A stretch of 16,186 bases of DNA from UMGS1279 sp045534095 (GTDB taxonomy: Bacteria; Bacillota; Clostridia; Oscillospirales; Acutalibacteraceae), in assembly GCA_045534095.1 (NCBI GenBank), contig JAZSJA010000011.1, positions 1 to 16,186 on the forward strand, written 5' to 3'. Position numbers and translations under genes: made by a program. This document shows positions 1 to 5,981 of the stretch, piece after piece. The notes beneath the pieces are model-generated. The model saw only the letters and a list, made by a program, of their open reading frames with translations. It made no database searches and was not told the DNA's origin. Each line of letters opens with the position of its first letter. The first letter of the stretch is position 1.

Positions 1-44
1 CCCCTCTTTACAATCGGGCTTTTTGCGCTCCTTTTCGATTCCCC

Positions 45-67
45 GCTGTGCTAAAAGCACAGCTTTT
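45..67 (+). terminator. possible short terminator hairpin at the window edge
   Basis: A perfect 7-bp stem (GCTGTGC, five-base loop TAAAA, GCACAGC) is followed by four T's on the plus strand. It could end a plus-strand gene lying left of the window. The T-tract is short and no gene is visible, so this is weak. Nothing else recognisable lies in 1-73. Confidence 0.3.
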
Positions 68-73
68 GCGATC

Positions 74-111
74 AGGCACAAAAAAAATCGTAACGATTGT
101 TACGATTTTTT
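74..111 (-). terminator. Rho-independent terminator of the tRNA operon
   Basis: On the minus strand, directly after the CCA of the last tRNA-Phe, a 13-bp stem (AAAAAATCGTAAC, loop AATC, GTTACGATTTTTT) ends in a run of T's, the classic intrinsic-terminator layout. The stem begins with the last base of the encoded CCA. Beyond the T-run the sequence TGTGCCT is complementary to the tRNA-Phe 3' end, so a read-through transcript could form a stem of about 20 bp with one mismatch and a one-base bulge. Confidence 0.8.
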
Positions 112-186
112 GGTGCCTACTCGCGGAATCGAACCACGGACACAGGGATTTTCAGTCCCTTGCTCTACCAACTGAGCTAAATAGGC
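111..186 (-). tRNA. tRNA-Phe(GAA), copy 1
   Basis: The minus strand folds as a full cloverleaf. The acceptor stem GCCTATT/AGTAGGC pairs with one wobble, the anticodon stem is AGGGA/TCCCT, and the loop CTGAAAA carries anticodon GAA. The T-loop is TTCGATT, and discriminator A and CCA are encoded. It is the last gene of the seven-tRNA operon. Compared with the second Phe copy, anticodon and T-stem differences are compensated on the opposite strand of each stem, so both copies look functional. Confidence 0.97.
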
Positions 187-225
187 GTGATATAATTTGA
201 TAAAAAAATAACCATTTTATAAAAA

Positions 226-302
226 TGGCGACCTGGAAGGGGCTCGAACCCTCGACCTCCAGCGTGACAGGCTGGCATTCTAACCAGCTGAACTACTCGG
301 CC
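226..302 (-). tRNA. tRNA-Asp(GTC), copy 1, with acceptor-stem mismatches
   Basis: The minus strand gives a tRNA with anticodon stem CCAGC/GCTGG, loop CTGTCAC (anticodon GTC), a normal D-arm, a T-arm GAGGG/CCCTT with one wobble, discriminator G and an encoded CCA. The acceptor is odd: the 5' strand GGCCGAG faces CCAGGTC, giving G-A and A-C oppositions at positions 5 and 6. The second Asp copy has GGCCTGG there and pairs fully. The rest of the molecule is intact, so it may still work or may be starting to decay. Confidence 0.93.
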
Positions 303-307
303 GTGTG

Positions 308-383
308 TGGTGGGAGCTACAGGGCTCGAACCTGTGACCCTCTGCTTGTAAGGCAGATGCTCTCCCAGCTGAGCTAAGCTCCC
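308..383 (-). tRNA. tRNA-Val(TAC), copy 1
   Basis: The acceptor GGGAGCT/AGCTCCC is perfectly paired. The anticodon stem TCTGC/GCAGA holds loop CTTACAA with anticodon TAC (UAC, valine). The T-loop is TTCGAGC, discriminator A and CCA are encoded. It lies five bases upstream of tRNA-Asp copy 1 in the transcription direction. Confidence 0.97.
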
Positions 384-423
384 CTATACAATGAAAGTAA
401 ATATTAAACTCATTAAGAGTTTA

Positions 424-499
424 TGGAGCGGATTACGAGGCTCGAACTCGCTACCTCCACCTTGGCAAGGTGGCGCTCTACCAGATGAGCTAAATCCGC
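424..499 (-). tRNA. tRNA-Gly(GCC)
   Basis: The acceptor GCGGATT/AATCCGC is perfectly paired. The anticodon stem CCACC/GGTGG has loop TTGCCAA with anticodon GCC (glycine). The T-loop is TTCGAGC, discriminator T and CCA are encoded. This single gene sits between the two Val-Asp-Phe triplets. The 40-base gap to the next tRNA-Val is larger than the 4- to 6-base gaps in most of the cluster. Confidence 0.97.
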
Positions 500-504
500 A
501 TAAA

Positions 505-580
505 TGGTGCCTCCGATCGGAATCGAACCAATGACACGGGGATTTTCAGTCCCCTGCTCTACCGACTGAGCTACAGAGGC
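505..580 (-). tRNA. tRNA-Phe(GAA), copy 2
   Basis: The acceptor GCCTCTG/CGGAGGC pairs with one wobble. The anticodon stem GGGGA/TCCCC carries loop CTGAAAA with anticodon GAA. The T-loop is TTCGATT, discriminator A and CCA are encoded. The T-stem (ATTGG/CCGAT) differs from copy 1 (CGTGG/CCGCG) through paired changes, which points to an old duplication with both copies under selection. Confidence 0.97.
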
Positions 581-585
581 GTAAT

Positions 586-662
586 TGGCGACCTGGATGG
601 GGCTCGAACCCACGACCTCTAGCGTGACAGGCTAGCGTTCTAACCAGCTGAACTACCAGGCC
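586..662 (-). tRNA. tRNA-Asp(GTC), copy 2
   Basis: The acceptor GGCCTGG/CCAGGTC is fully paired with one G-T wobble. The anticodon stem CTAGC/GCTAG holds loop CTGTCAC with anticodon GTC. The T-arm is GTGGG/CCCAT, discriminator G and CCA are encoded. Stem changes relative to copy 1 (C-G to T-A in the anticodon stem, A-T to T-A in the T-stem) are compensatory. Confidence 0.97.
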
Positions 663-668
663 AAAAAG

Positions 669-744
669 TGGTGGGAACAACAGGGCTCGAACCTGTGACC
701 CTCTGCTTGTAAGGCAGATGCTCTCCCAGCTGAGCTATGCTCCC
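669..744 (-). tRNA. tRNA-Val(TAC), copy 2
   Basis: This is the first gene of the tRNA operon. The acceptor GGGAGCA/TGTTCCC pairs with one G-T wobble. The anticodon stem TCTGC/GCAGA has loop CTTACAA with anticodon TAC. The T-loop is TTCGAGC, discriminator A and CCA are encoded. The promoter lies about 45 bases upstream. Confidence 0.97.
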
Positions 745-787
745 ACGTTTTGTACGCCTGAAAAACAACTCTCTGTCGGCGACGCAT

Positions 788-819
788 ATTATACTACCAC
801 AACCGAACTCATTTGTCAA
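788..819 (-). promoter_or_regulatory. sigma-A promoter of the tRNA operon
   Basis: On the minus strand a perfect -35 TTGACA (814-819) is followed at 17 bases by TAGTAT (791-796). The perfect box TATAAT (788-793) overlaps it at 20 bases. The 17-base pair is the likelier -10 despite the poorer match. The A/T-rich run at 820-852, just upstream of the -35, could act as an UP element, as is common for stable-RNA promoters; that role is inferred. Confidence 0.7.
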
Positions 820-852
820 CACTTTTTTTTAATTTTTTTTAAAAATTTTTTA

Positions 853-1728
853 TTATTGACTTTTTGCCAAAAATCTCACCTCATTTGGTGAAAACTTATA
901 TGATTTATCACAAAAATGGCACTTGATTTCCACCTCGGGGAGTTCGTCTGCCATTTTATTTAATTCTTCTGCCCCCAAAGTTATAAGGGCTGTTTCTATT
1001 CTTTCTCTTGAACAATTACACTTATAATAAACCTCATGCTCATAAAGAACCTCAAGATCAAATTCACAAAGAGCACGTCTTAAAATGCTCTCAGGGGTTT
1101 CGCCGCTTTGGAGCATCGCTGTAACAGATGGGAGGTTTTCCATTCCCTTTTCGATTTTTTCGATAACCTCCTCACCGGCGGCGGGAAGCAATTGAATAAT
1201 ATATCCGCCTGCGGCCTTAACGGTGAGATCAGGGTTAACAAGAACCCCCAAAGCACAAACTGTGGGAATTTGTTCGCTTATGGCATAGTATGCGGTAATG
1301 TCCTCGGCAATTTCACCCGAAACAAGGGGCACGCATCCATTATAAGGCTCTTTCATACCTAAATCTTTGGTTACGTACAAATTGCCGCTCCTACCTACTG
1401 CACCCGCAACATCCAGCTTACCTTTATTATTAAGGGGGATTTCCACAACGGGGTTGGTAACATAACCTCTAACGTCGCCCTCCCAATCCGAAACAACAAT
1501 TAAATTACCTGCGGGGCCACCGCCTGCAAGCCTTAGAGTTAAAGAATTATCTTTACTTTTTAGCATATTACCCATCATAGAGCCTGCGGTTAAAAGGCGT
1601 CCAAGAGCAGCGGTATTAACGGCTGAGGTTTTATGAATACGCTCGGCTTCGGCTACAATATCGGTAGAGTCTATGGCGGTTGCCATAACAAGACCATCTG
1701 AAGTTATACATCTTATAATTTTGCCCAT
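853..1728 (-). CDS. hslO: Hsp33 redox-regulated holdase chaperone
   Basis: This is Hsp33, a cytosolic ATP-independent chaperone that is activated by oxidation and holds unfolding proteins during oxidative stress. The product has 291 residues, matching the usual family length of about 290. The zinc-binding cysteines that form the redox switch are all present near the C-terminus as CNC (237, 239) and CHFC (270, 273). The N-terminal substrate-binding domain fills most of the rest. I start at MGKII because an AGGAAG ribosome binding site lies about 8 bases upstream; an in-frame extension of 16 residues would overlap the previous gene. Only two bases separate it from the stop of the methyltransferase gene, so it is very likely the last gene of the gtrA-methyltransferase-hslO operon. 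No GC-rich terminator is visible after it, only A/T runs. Confidence 0.95.
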   Translation of the reverse strand: MGKIIRCITSDGLVMATAIDSTDIVAEAERIHKTSAVNTAALGRLLTAGSMMGNMLKSKDNSLTLRLAGGGPAGNLIVVSDWEGDVRGYVTNPVVEIPLNNKGKLDVAGAVGRSGNLYVTKDLGMKEPYNGCVPLVSGEIAEDITAYYAISEQIPTVCALGVLVNPDLTVKAAGGYIIQLLPAAGEEVIEKIEKGMENLPSVTAMLQSGETPESILRRALCEFDLEVLYEHEVYYKCNCSRERIETALITLGAEELNKMADELPEVEIKCHFCDKSYKFSPNEVRFLAKSQ

Positions 1729-1730
1729 TT

Positions 1731-2474
1731 TTATTTCTTCCTTACTATATAAGTTATTCTTTCGGTTTTTTCGCAAGGTTCAAAGTCGGTCATATCATCT
1801 AACGTTTCAACAAGTTCCAACCCCGCATTATTTATTGCAGATTCAATCTGCTCCTTAGTATAGGCAACCTCTGAAAAGTTTTCCATAAGCCGCTCATAAC
1901 TGCCATTTTTATTTTCTACAAAAAAATCAAGGTAAATATCTACTGTGTTTTCGCCCACGTATTCATTTTGCCAAACGCAAAAGGCAGTTTCATCCTCTCT
2001 TACAAAAACGTTATCACCCAAAACCTCTTTGTGTTTGTAGGGAGTGTTCATATCAAATATAAAAAGTCTATCCTTCTCTAAAAACAAAGAAACCCTTTCT
2101 ATTGCTTTTGAAAAATTTTCATACTCGGTAATATGATTAAGACTATCCAGCATACATATTGCGCCATCTACCGTACCGTAAAGTTCAAGCTCCTCTGCAT
2201 ACTGATTTAAAAAGAGGGGGTTAGTTGCTCCCTGCTCTAATTTAGACATTGCTGCGGCAAGCATACCCTCTGAGCAATCTACACCTATGACATCTATACC
2301 CGCCTTTGCAAGAGGAAAGGAAAAGTTACCCGTACCACAGGCTAAATCCAAAAGCAGAGTTGGACGTCTGTCATATTTTTCAAAAAGCTCTAAAATACGC
2401 TTTGTGCGGGTGGAATAATCTACATCCTCCGTAAAGCGATCGTAACATTTGGAAAAGGCATCGTAATCTGCCAT
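1731..2474 (-). CDS. class I SAM-dependent methyltransferase
   Basis: The 247-residue protein has the Rossmann-fold SAM-binding signature: motif I LDLACGTGN at residues 42-50, an acidic residue ending the next strand (VDCSEGML, D66), and a post-motif segment CMLDSLNHI around 107-115. The N-terminus (ADYDAFSKCYDRFTEDVDY) resembles small soluble methyltransferases of unknown substrate found in clostridia. No membrane segment or signal peptide is seen. Its ATG overlaps the gtrA-family stop by one base (TAATG), and hslO starts two bases after its stop, so all three genes are probably translated in a coupled way. The substrate cannot be read from the sequence; a small molecule, a protein side chain or RNA are all possible. 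Confidence 0.85.
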   Translation of the reverse strand: MADYDAFSKCYDRFTEDVDYSTRTKRILELFEKYDRRPTLLLDLACGTGNFSFPLAKAGIDVIGVDCSEGMLAAAMSKLEQGATNPLFLNQYAEELELYGTVDGAICMLDSLNHITEYENFSKAIERVSLFLEKDRLFIFDMNTPYKHKEVLGDNVFVREDETAFCVWQNEYVGENTVDIYLDFFVENKNGSYERLMENFSEVAYTKEQIESAINNAGLELVETLDDMTDFEPCEKTERITYIVRKK

Positions 2475-2887
2475 TATTTTTCATCCTCCGTTTTAAAGGC
2501 AAAAAATCTTTGACCAAAATAATTAAGCACAATAAACATACCGCTACCTGCAAGCATTGCAAGATTATCCTTAATGCTTACCGAAAATCCGCTAAAAATC
2601 CAGTACGCAGCAGGCTTTGCAAGACCATAGGCAACCAAATAGCAAATTGCAATGGTTAAAATGAACTTCAAAACCTCTTTTAAAGATTTTTTTGTTTGTT
2701 TAAAGGTATAATACTTATTTAAAAAGTAACTTACTATGCTACCTACAACGTAATTGGCAACTGTGGATACAGTGTAACCTACCCCACAAAGATTATAAAG
2801 CAAAAACATAACGCCATTTCCCACAAGGGTATTTATTATCCCTACAAGCAAAAATTTAAGGGTTGTTTTATCAATAATTTTATTCAT
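2474..2887 (-). CDS. GtrA-family membrane protein
   Basis: This is a 137-residue integral membrane protein with four predicted membrane segments (about 10-30, 37-57, 72-92 and 106-124). The family hallmark FLNKYYTF lies at 55-62. GtrA-like proteins are small membrane proteins thought to help move lipid-linked sugars, often for cell-surface polysaccharide or teichoic acid glycosylation. No glycosyltransferase gene lies next to it here, so its partner is unknown. The ATG follows a GAGG-type binding site by about 10 bases. It is the first gene of a three-gene operon and has a strong promoter about 25 bases upstream. Confidence 0.85.
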   Translation of the reverse strand: MNKIIDKTTLKFLLVGIINTLVGNGVMFLLYNLCGVGYTVSTVANYVVGSIVSYFLNKYYTFKQTKKSLKEVLKFILTIAICYLVAYGLAKPAAYWIFSGFSVSIKDNLAMLAGSGMFIVLNYFGQRFFAFKTEDEK

Positions 2888-2911
2888 AGTACAACTTACC
2901 TCACTTAAAAT

Positions 2912-2939
2912 ATTATAACATATTTATTTTTATTGTCAA
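2912..2939 (-). promoter_or_regulatory. sigma-A promoter of the gtrA-methyltransferase-hslO operon
   Basis: On the minus strand both hexamers match the consensus exactly: -35 TTGACA (2934-2939) and -10 TATAAT (2912-2917), separated by 16 bases. This predicts strong vegetative expression unless repressed. A 19-bp palindrome lies 9 bases upstream of the -35. Confidence 0.8.
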
Positions 2940-2948
2940 ATTGTTATT

Positions 2949-2967
2949 TGAAACGCGTGGCGTTTCA
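2949..2967. promoter_or_regulatory. palindrome TGAAACGC-GTG-GCGTTTCA, candidate TetR-family operator
   Basis: This is a perfect 8-bp inverted repeat with a three-base centre, in the divergent control region between gtrA and the tetR-family gene. TetR-family dimers typically bind palindromes of this size near their own genes. A copy of the 7-mer AAACGCG recurs at 3051-3057 in the tetR leader. Binding is inferred from position and symmetry only. As RNA it could also form a short hairpin. Confidence 0.5.
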
Positions 2968-3012
2968 TCCAATGACGACATAGTTTGTGCAAAACCTATT
3001 CGGAATAAAAAC

Positions 3013-3041
3013 TTGCGTTATTTTTAAATATATTGTAAAAT
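3013..3041 (+). promoter_or_regulatory. likely sigma-A promoter of the tetR-family gene
   Basis: TTGCGT (3013-3018) and TAAAAT (3036-3041) are 17 bases apart, each one or two bases from consensus. The start of transcription would fall about 3048, leaving a leader of roughly 23 bases that carries an AAGGTGA binding site 7 bases before the ATG. Confidence 0.6.
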
Positions 3042-3070
3042 AAAAGCATCAAACGCGAAGGTGAGATTTT

Positions 3071-3649
3071 ATGGCTAAAAAAAGTAACACTAAAAGTAAA
3101 ATTGTATCGGCAGCTTGGAAGCTTTTTTACGAGCAGGGCTACGACTACACAACCGTTGATGAAATTATAAAAGAATCGGGCACTTCACGTGGTTCATTTT
3201 ACCATTATTTTGACGGTAAAGATGCCCTTGTAGGTTCACTTGCATATCTTTTTGATGAAAAGTACGAGGAACTAATTCCCGAAATAGATATTGAGGACAA
3301 CAGCATTGAACTACTTTTGTTTTTGAACTCCAAGCTTTTTGAGATGATTGAAAATACCGTAGATTTAGAGCTTATAAAGCGTCTTTATGCCACACAGTTA
3401 CTTGCAAAGGGCGAAAAACAACTTTTAGACCACGACCGAGTTTACTACCGCCTGCTTAGAAAAATTATTATTGCAGGACAAAGAAATGGATTTATAACCA
3501 CCGCAAATTCAGTAAATGAAATTGTTAAATACTACGCCTTTTGTGAGAGGGCAATTATTTACGATTGGTGCTTGGTTTCGGGGGAATATTCTTTGACTAA
3601 AATAGGCAACGAACAAATGAAATTCTTTTTAAGTAAACTAAAGGCATAA
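3071..3649 (+). CDS. TetR/AcrR-family transcriptional regulator
   Basis: The 192-residue protein begins with a typical TetR-family DNA-binding domain. The helix-turn-helix spans about residues 27-46 (TTVDEIIKESGTSRGSFYHY) and is followed by the usual FDGKDAL stretch. The C-terminal part, about 60-192, is the variable ligand-binding and dimerisation domain, so the inducer cannot be deduced. The ATG has a good AAGGTGA binding site. The gene is divergent from the gtrA operon and upstream of putP in the same direction. It most likely represses itself and possibly one of these neighbours, through the palindrome at 2949-2967. Confidence 0.9.
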   Translation: MAKKSNTKSKIVSAAWKLFYEQGYDYTTVDEIIKESGTSRGSFYHYFDGKDALVGSLAYLFDEKYEELIPEIDIEDNSIELLLFLNSKLFEMIENTVDLELIKRLYATQLLAKGEKQLLDHDRVYYRLLRKIIIAGQRNGFITTANSVNEIVKYYAFCERAIIYDWCLVSGEYSLTKIGNEQMKFFLSKLKA

Positions 3650-3664
3650 AATTTATTTTTTGTA

Positions 3665-3685
3665 TATATTCTTGTACAGAATATA
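3665..3685. promoter_or_regulatory. AT-rich palindrome TATATTCT-TGTAC-AGAATATA
   Basis: Perfect 8-bp arms flank a five-base centre, 16 bases after the tetR-family stop. A TATAAT box (3682-3687) overlaps its right arm, with a poor -35 candidate near 3659-3665, so it could be an operator over a distal putP promoter. It could equally be a weak hairpin ending the tetR transcript. The function is not established. Confidence 0.35.
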
Positions 3686-3733
3686 ATATAGTTAATTTTG
3701 CCTTTATTTAAGCAGATTTACAGCAATTTTTAA

Positions 3734-3765
3734 AACGGAGTACAGATTTTATTCTGTACTCCGTT
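3734..3765 (+). terminator. perfect 13-bp hairpin between tetR-family gene and putP
   Basis: The arms AACGGAGTACAGA and TCTGTACTCCGTT pair without mismatch around a six-base loop. It probably terminates the tetR transcript, since the next promoter follows immediately. The plus-strand tail (TTCTCTATTGC) is only moderately T-rich. On the minus strand the tail is TTTAAAAATTG, so termination from that side is also possible. Confidence 0.6.
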
Positions 3766-3770
3766 CTCTA

Positions 3771-3799
3771 TTGCATTTCTGTTAATAATATGTTAAAAT
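3771..3799 (+). promoter_or_regulatory. likely sigma-A promoter of putP
   Basis: TTGCAT (3771-3776) and TAAAAT (3794-3799) are separated by 17 bases. The spacing is ideal and the hexamers are close to consensus. The leader would be about 64 bases and ends in AAAGGAG (3855-3861) at a good distance from the ATG. Confidence 0.55.
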
Positions 3800-3869
3800 A
3801 ATCTGGTATTTTAATTTAGTAAGGTAAAGTAATAAATTTTCCCTTACATATAATAAAGGAGTTGTTTTT

Positions 3870-5396
3870 ATGGAACTTGCAGCATTTATAGTTTATTTTG
3901 CTGCTATGCTTGGTATAGGCTTGTTTTTCTTTTTAAAGTCTAAAAACCAAAGCGGAGAAAAAGAATACTTTTTAGGTGGCCGTTCAATGGGCCCTTGGGT
4001 AACTGCAATGAGTGCCCAGGCATCGGATATGAGTGGTTGGCTTTTGATGGGTCTTCCCGGAAGTATACTTGCTTTTGGTTTAGGTCAAGCCTGGATTGGC
4101 ATAGGCCTTGCCCTTGGTACCGCTCTTAACTGGATTTTAGTTGCTAAAAGACTTCGTAGATTTTCTAAAGCCGCAGACGATTCTATCACACTTCCTCAGT
4201 ATCTTACCAATCGTTTCGCATCTTCAGGACAGGGACTAAAGGTTGTATGTGCAATTATCTTCCTTGTGGCGTTCACCATTTACGTTGCTTCGAGCTTTGT
4301 TGCCGGTGCAACCGTACTTTCAACAGTATTACCTAAGCTTAAAGATTATGCACTTCTTATTTTCGCCGCCATCCTCATTGTCTACACCTTCCTTGGTGGA
4401 TTCAAAGCAGTTTGTTGGACAGACTTTTTCCAAGGTATACTTATGCTTGTAGCACTTCTTGCTATTCCCATTGTTATTCTTGTTGTTAAAGATTTAGATT
4501 TCAGTGCACTTAATAACGTTTATACATATATGGATGGCAAAGATGTTGTAACCTGCTCTTTTACCGGCAACTTATTCTCTGCAAGCTGGCAGGAAATTGC
4601 AACCGGTCTTGCATGGGGTCTTGGTTACTTTGGTATGCCTCATATCCTTGTAAGATTTATGTCCATTAAAAAATCTTCAATGGTTAAAAAGAGTTCTATC
4701 GTTGCTATTATTTGGGTTGTTCTTTCCCTTGGTGCAGCAATTTTAATTGCCGTTTACGGACGTGTGCTTGTTGGTGATAAGCTTTTACCTGCAGGTAACC
4801 AAAAACTTATCTTCATTGAGCTTGCAAGAATGTTGTTCCCCGGTTTTGTTGCAGGACTCTTAATGTCAGCAATTATAGCCGCTGCTATGTCCACCGCTGA
4901 TAGCCAACTTTTGGTTGCATCATCTTCATTTACAAGTGATATTTATAAGCCTATATTCAGAAAAAAAGCTTCTGACAAAGAGGTTATGTGGGTAGGCAGA
5001 ATTGCCGTTTTAATAGTTGCTGTTGTTGCTTACTTCATCGCAAGCAGTGAGGGTGAGGGTGCCCAAGCCATTATGAACATGGTTGAAAATGCTTGGGGAC
5101 TTTTCGGTGCCGCATTTGGACCTGTAGTTATTCTTTCTCTCTTCTGGAAACGCTTTAACTATGCAGGTGCTGTTGCAGGTATTTTAACCGGTGCAATTGC
5201 CGATATTGCTTGGCTTGTTCTGTTCACAAGCACCATTAACGATGCCGTTATTTACGACACTAAGGTTTACGAAATTCTTCCTGCATTTATCATTGGTGCT
5301 ATTGTTGCAATTGTTGTTACCCTCTGCACAAAAGCTCCGGGCGAAAAGGTTACCGCCATTTATAATGCCGCAACCGATGCATCAATCGATGACTAA
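3870..5396 (+). CDS. putP: sodium/proline symporter, SSS family
   Basis: The 508-residue polytopic membrane protein belongs to the sodium:solute symporter family and resembles PutP across its whole length (E. coli PutP is about 500 residues). Proline uptake is driven by the sodium gradient. The family core is clear: LGGRSMGP at 35-42, then ASDMSGWLLMGLPG, where D53 and S55 match the sodium-site residues D55 and S57 of E. coli PutP. A later segment AAAMSTADSQLL contains the S-T pair that also contributes to that site, and WGLGYFGMPHIL is typical of the proline branch. About 13 membrane helices are expected. It has its own promoter and terminator and stands alone. Proline is the likeliest substrate, but a related SSS solute cannot be excluded. 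The upstream TetR-family protein may control it. Confidence 0.9.
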   Translation: MELAAFIVYFAAMLGIGLFFFLKSKNQSGEKEYFLGGRSMGPWVTAMSAQASDMSGWLLMGLPGSILAFGLGQAWIGIGLALGTALNWILVAKRLRRFSKAADDSITLPQYLTNRFASSGQGLKVVCAIIFLVAFTIYVASSFVAGATVLSTVLPKLKDYALLIFAAILIVYTFLGGFKAVCWTDFFQGILMLVALLAIPIVILVVKDLDFSALNNVYTYMDGKDVVTCSFTGNLFSASWQEIATGLAWGLGYFGMPHILVRFMSIKKSSMVKKSSIVAIIWVVLSLGAAILIAVYGRVLVGDKLLPAGNQKLIFIELARMLFPGFVAGLLMSAIIAAAMSTADSQLLVASSSFTSDIYKPIFRKKASDKEVMWVGRIAVLIVAVVAYFIASSEGEGAQAIMNMVENAWGLFGAAFGPVVILSLFWKRFNYAGAVAGILTGAIADIAWLVLFTSTINDAVIYDTKVYEILPAFIIGAIVAIVVTLCTKAPGEKVTAIYNAATDASIDD

Positions 5397-5414
5397 TTGA
5401 ATTATAAAACATTT

Positions 5415-5447
5415 AACCCCCGACCGTAACAGTCGGGGGTTGTTTTT
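5415..5447 (+). terminator. Rho-independent terminator of putP
   Basis: The stem AACCCCCGAC/GTCGGGGGTT has a seven-base loop and is followed by GTTTTT. It begins 18 bases after the putP stop. It lies between convergent genes and may also stop transcripts from the minus-strand operon, although the minus-strand T-tract is poor. Confidence 0.92.
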
Positions 5448-5481
5448 ATGGACATATTAAGTTGTTTGATTTATTTATGGT

Positions 5482-5970
5482 TTACAGCAAATCTTTTATC
5501 TCAAGCTTAAAGGTATCAAAATCACCTTCTATAAATCCATCTTTTCTAAGTATAAAAAACGAATTATCACGACCGCGAATAGCAATGCAGTTTTTACTCT
5601 CAAAAATCTTATAAATTCTTTTATACTCAAGTCGTCCGTGTTTGCCATCGCTTGTTTCTAAGGTTAGTACAGAATCTTGGGCAGTGTAGGTGTATTCAAT
5701 TGGATTACCATTTAAATCTAAACTCTGCCTATACATATTTTTCCCGTTCGATATAAAAACAAAAACCATTGCTACGATAGCAAGTAAAAAGGGAATTGTA
5801 GAGGAAAGATTTATTATATGATTCACAAAGAAATCTATAAGGCCTGAGGCTATAAACAAAATACAAACCGCGTATAGCACCAAATACAGTGGAGTTTTAA
5901 TATAAATTTGTAAATTGATTTCATTTATATCTTTTTTAGAAACTACTGTTTTATTTATAAATCTGTTCAT
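5482..5970 (-). CDS. YcxB-like membrane protein of unknown function
   Basis: The 162-residue protein has two membrane segments (about 27-49 and 58-75). A soluble C-terminal part, about 85-150, resembles the YcxB-like domain: a run of strands with EYKRIYKIFESKNCIAIR followed by NSFFILRKDGF. The function of this domain family is unknown to me. The binding site AAAGGAG overlaps the stop codon of the MBL-fold gene, giving an 11-base gap, so it is probably the last gene of the pncB operon. The only terminator nearby is the putP hairpin at 5415-5447. Confidence 0.75.
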   Translation of the reverse strand: MNRFINKTVVSKKDINEINLQIYIKTPLYLVLYAVCILFIASGLIDFFVNHIINLSSTIPFLLAIVAMVFVFISNGKNMYRQSLDLNGNPIEYTYTAQDSVLTLETSDGKHGRLEYKRIYKIFESKNCIAIRGRDNSFFILRKDGFIEGDFDTFKLEIKDLL

Positions 5971-5981
5971 AAAGCGCTCCT

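Noticed and set aside
31..45. TTCGATTCC on the plus strand, resembling a tRNA T-loop and a possible tRNA remnant
   Set aside because: The flanking bases do not form a T-stem and no acceptor or anticodon arm can be built around it.
111..186. tRNA-Phe 3' end as an integration site for a mobile element
   Set aside because: No integrase gene, no direct repeat of the tRNA end and no foreign gene content is visible beside it; only a short inverted match within the terminator region.
413..822. Two short open reading frames of 60-66 codons on the minus strand
   Set aside because: They run through the tRNA genes and have no sensible protein features; they are translations of tRNA sequence.
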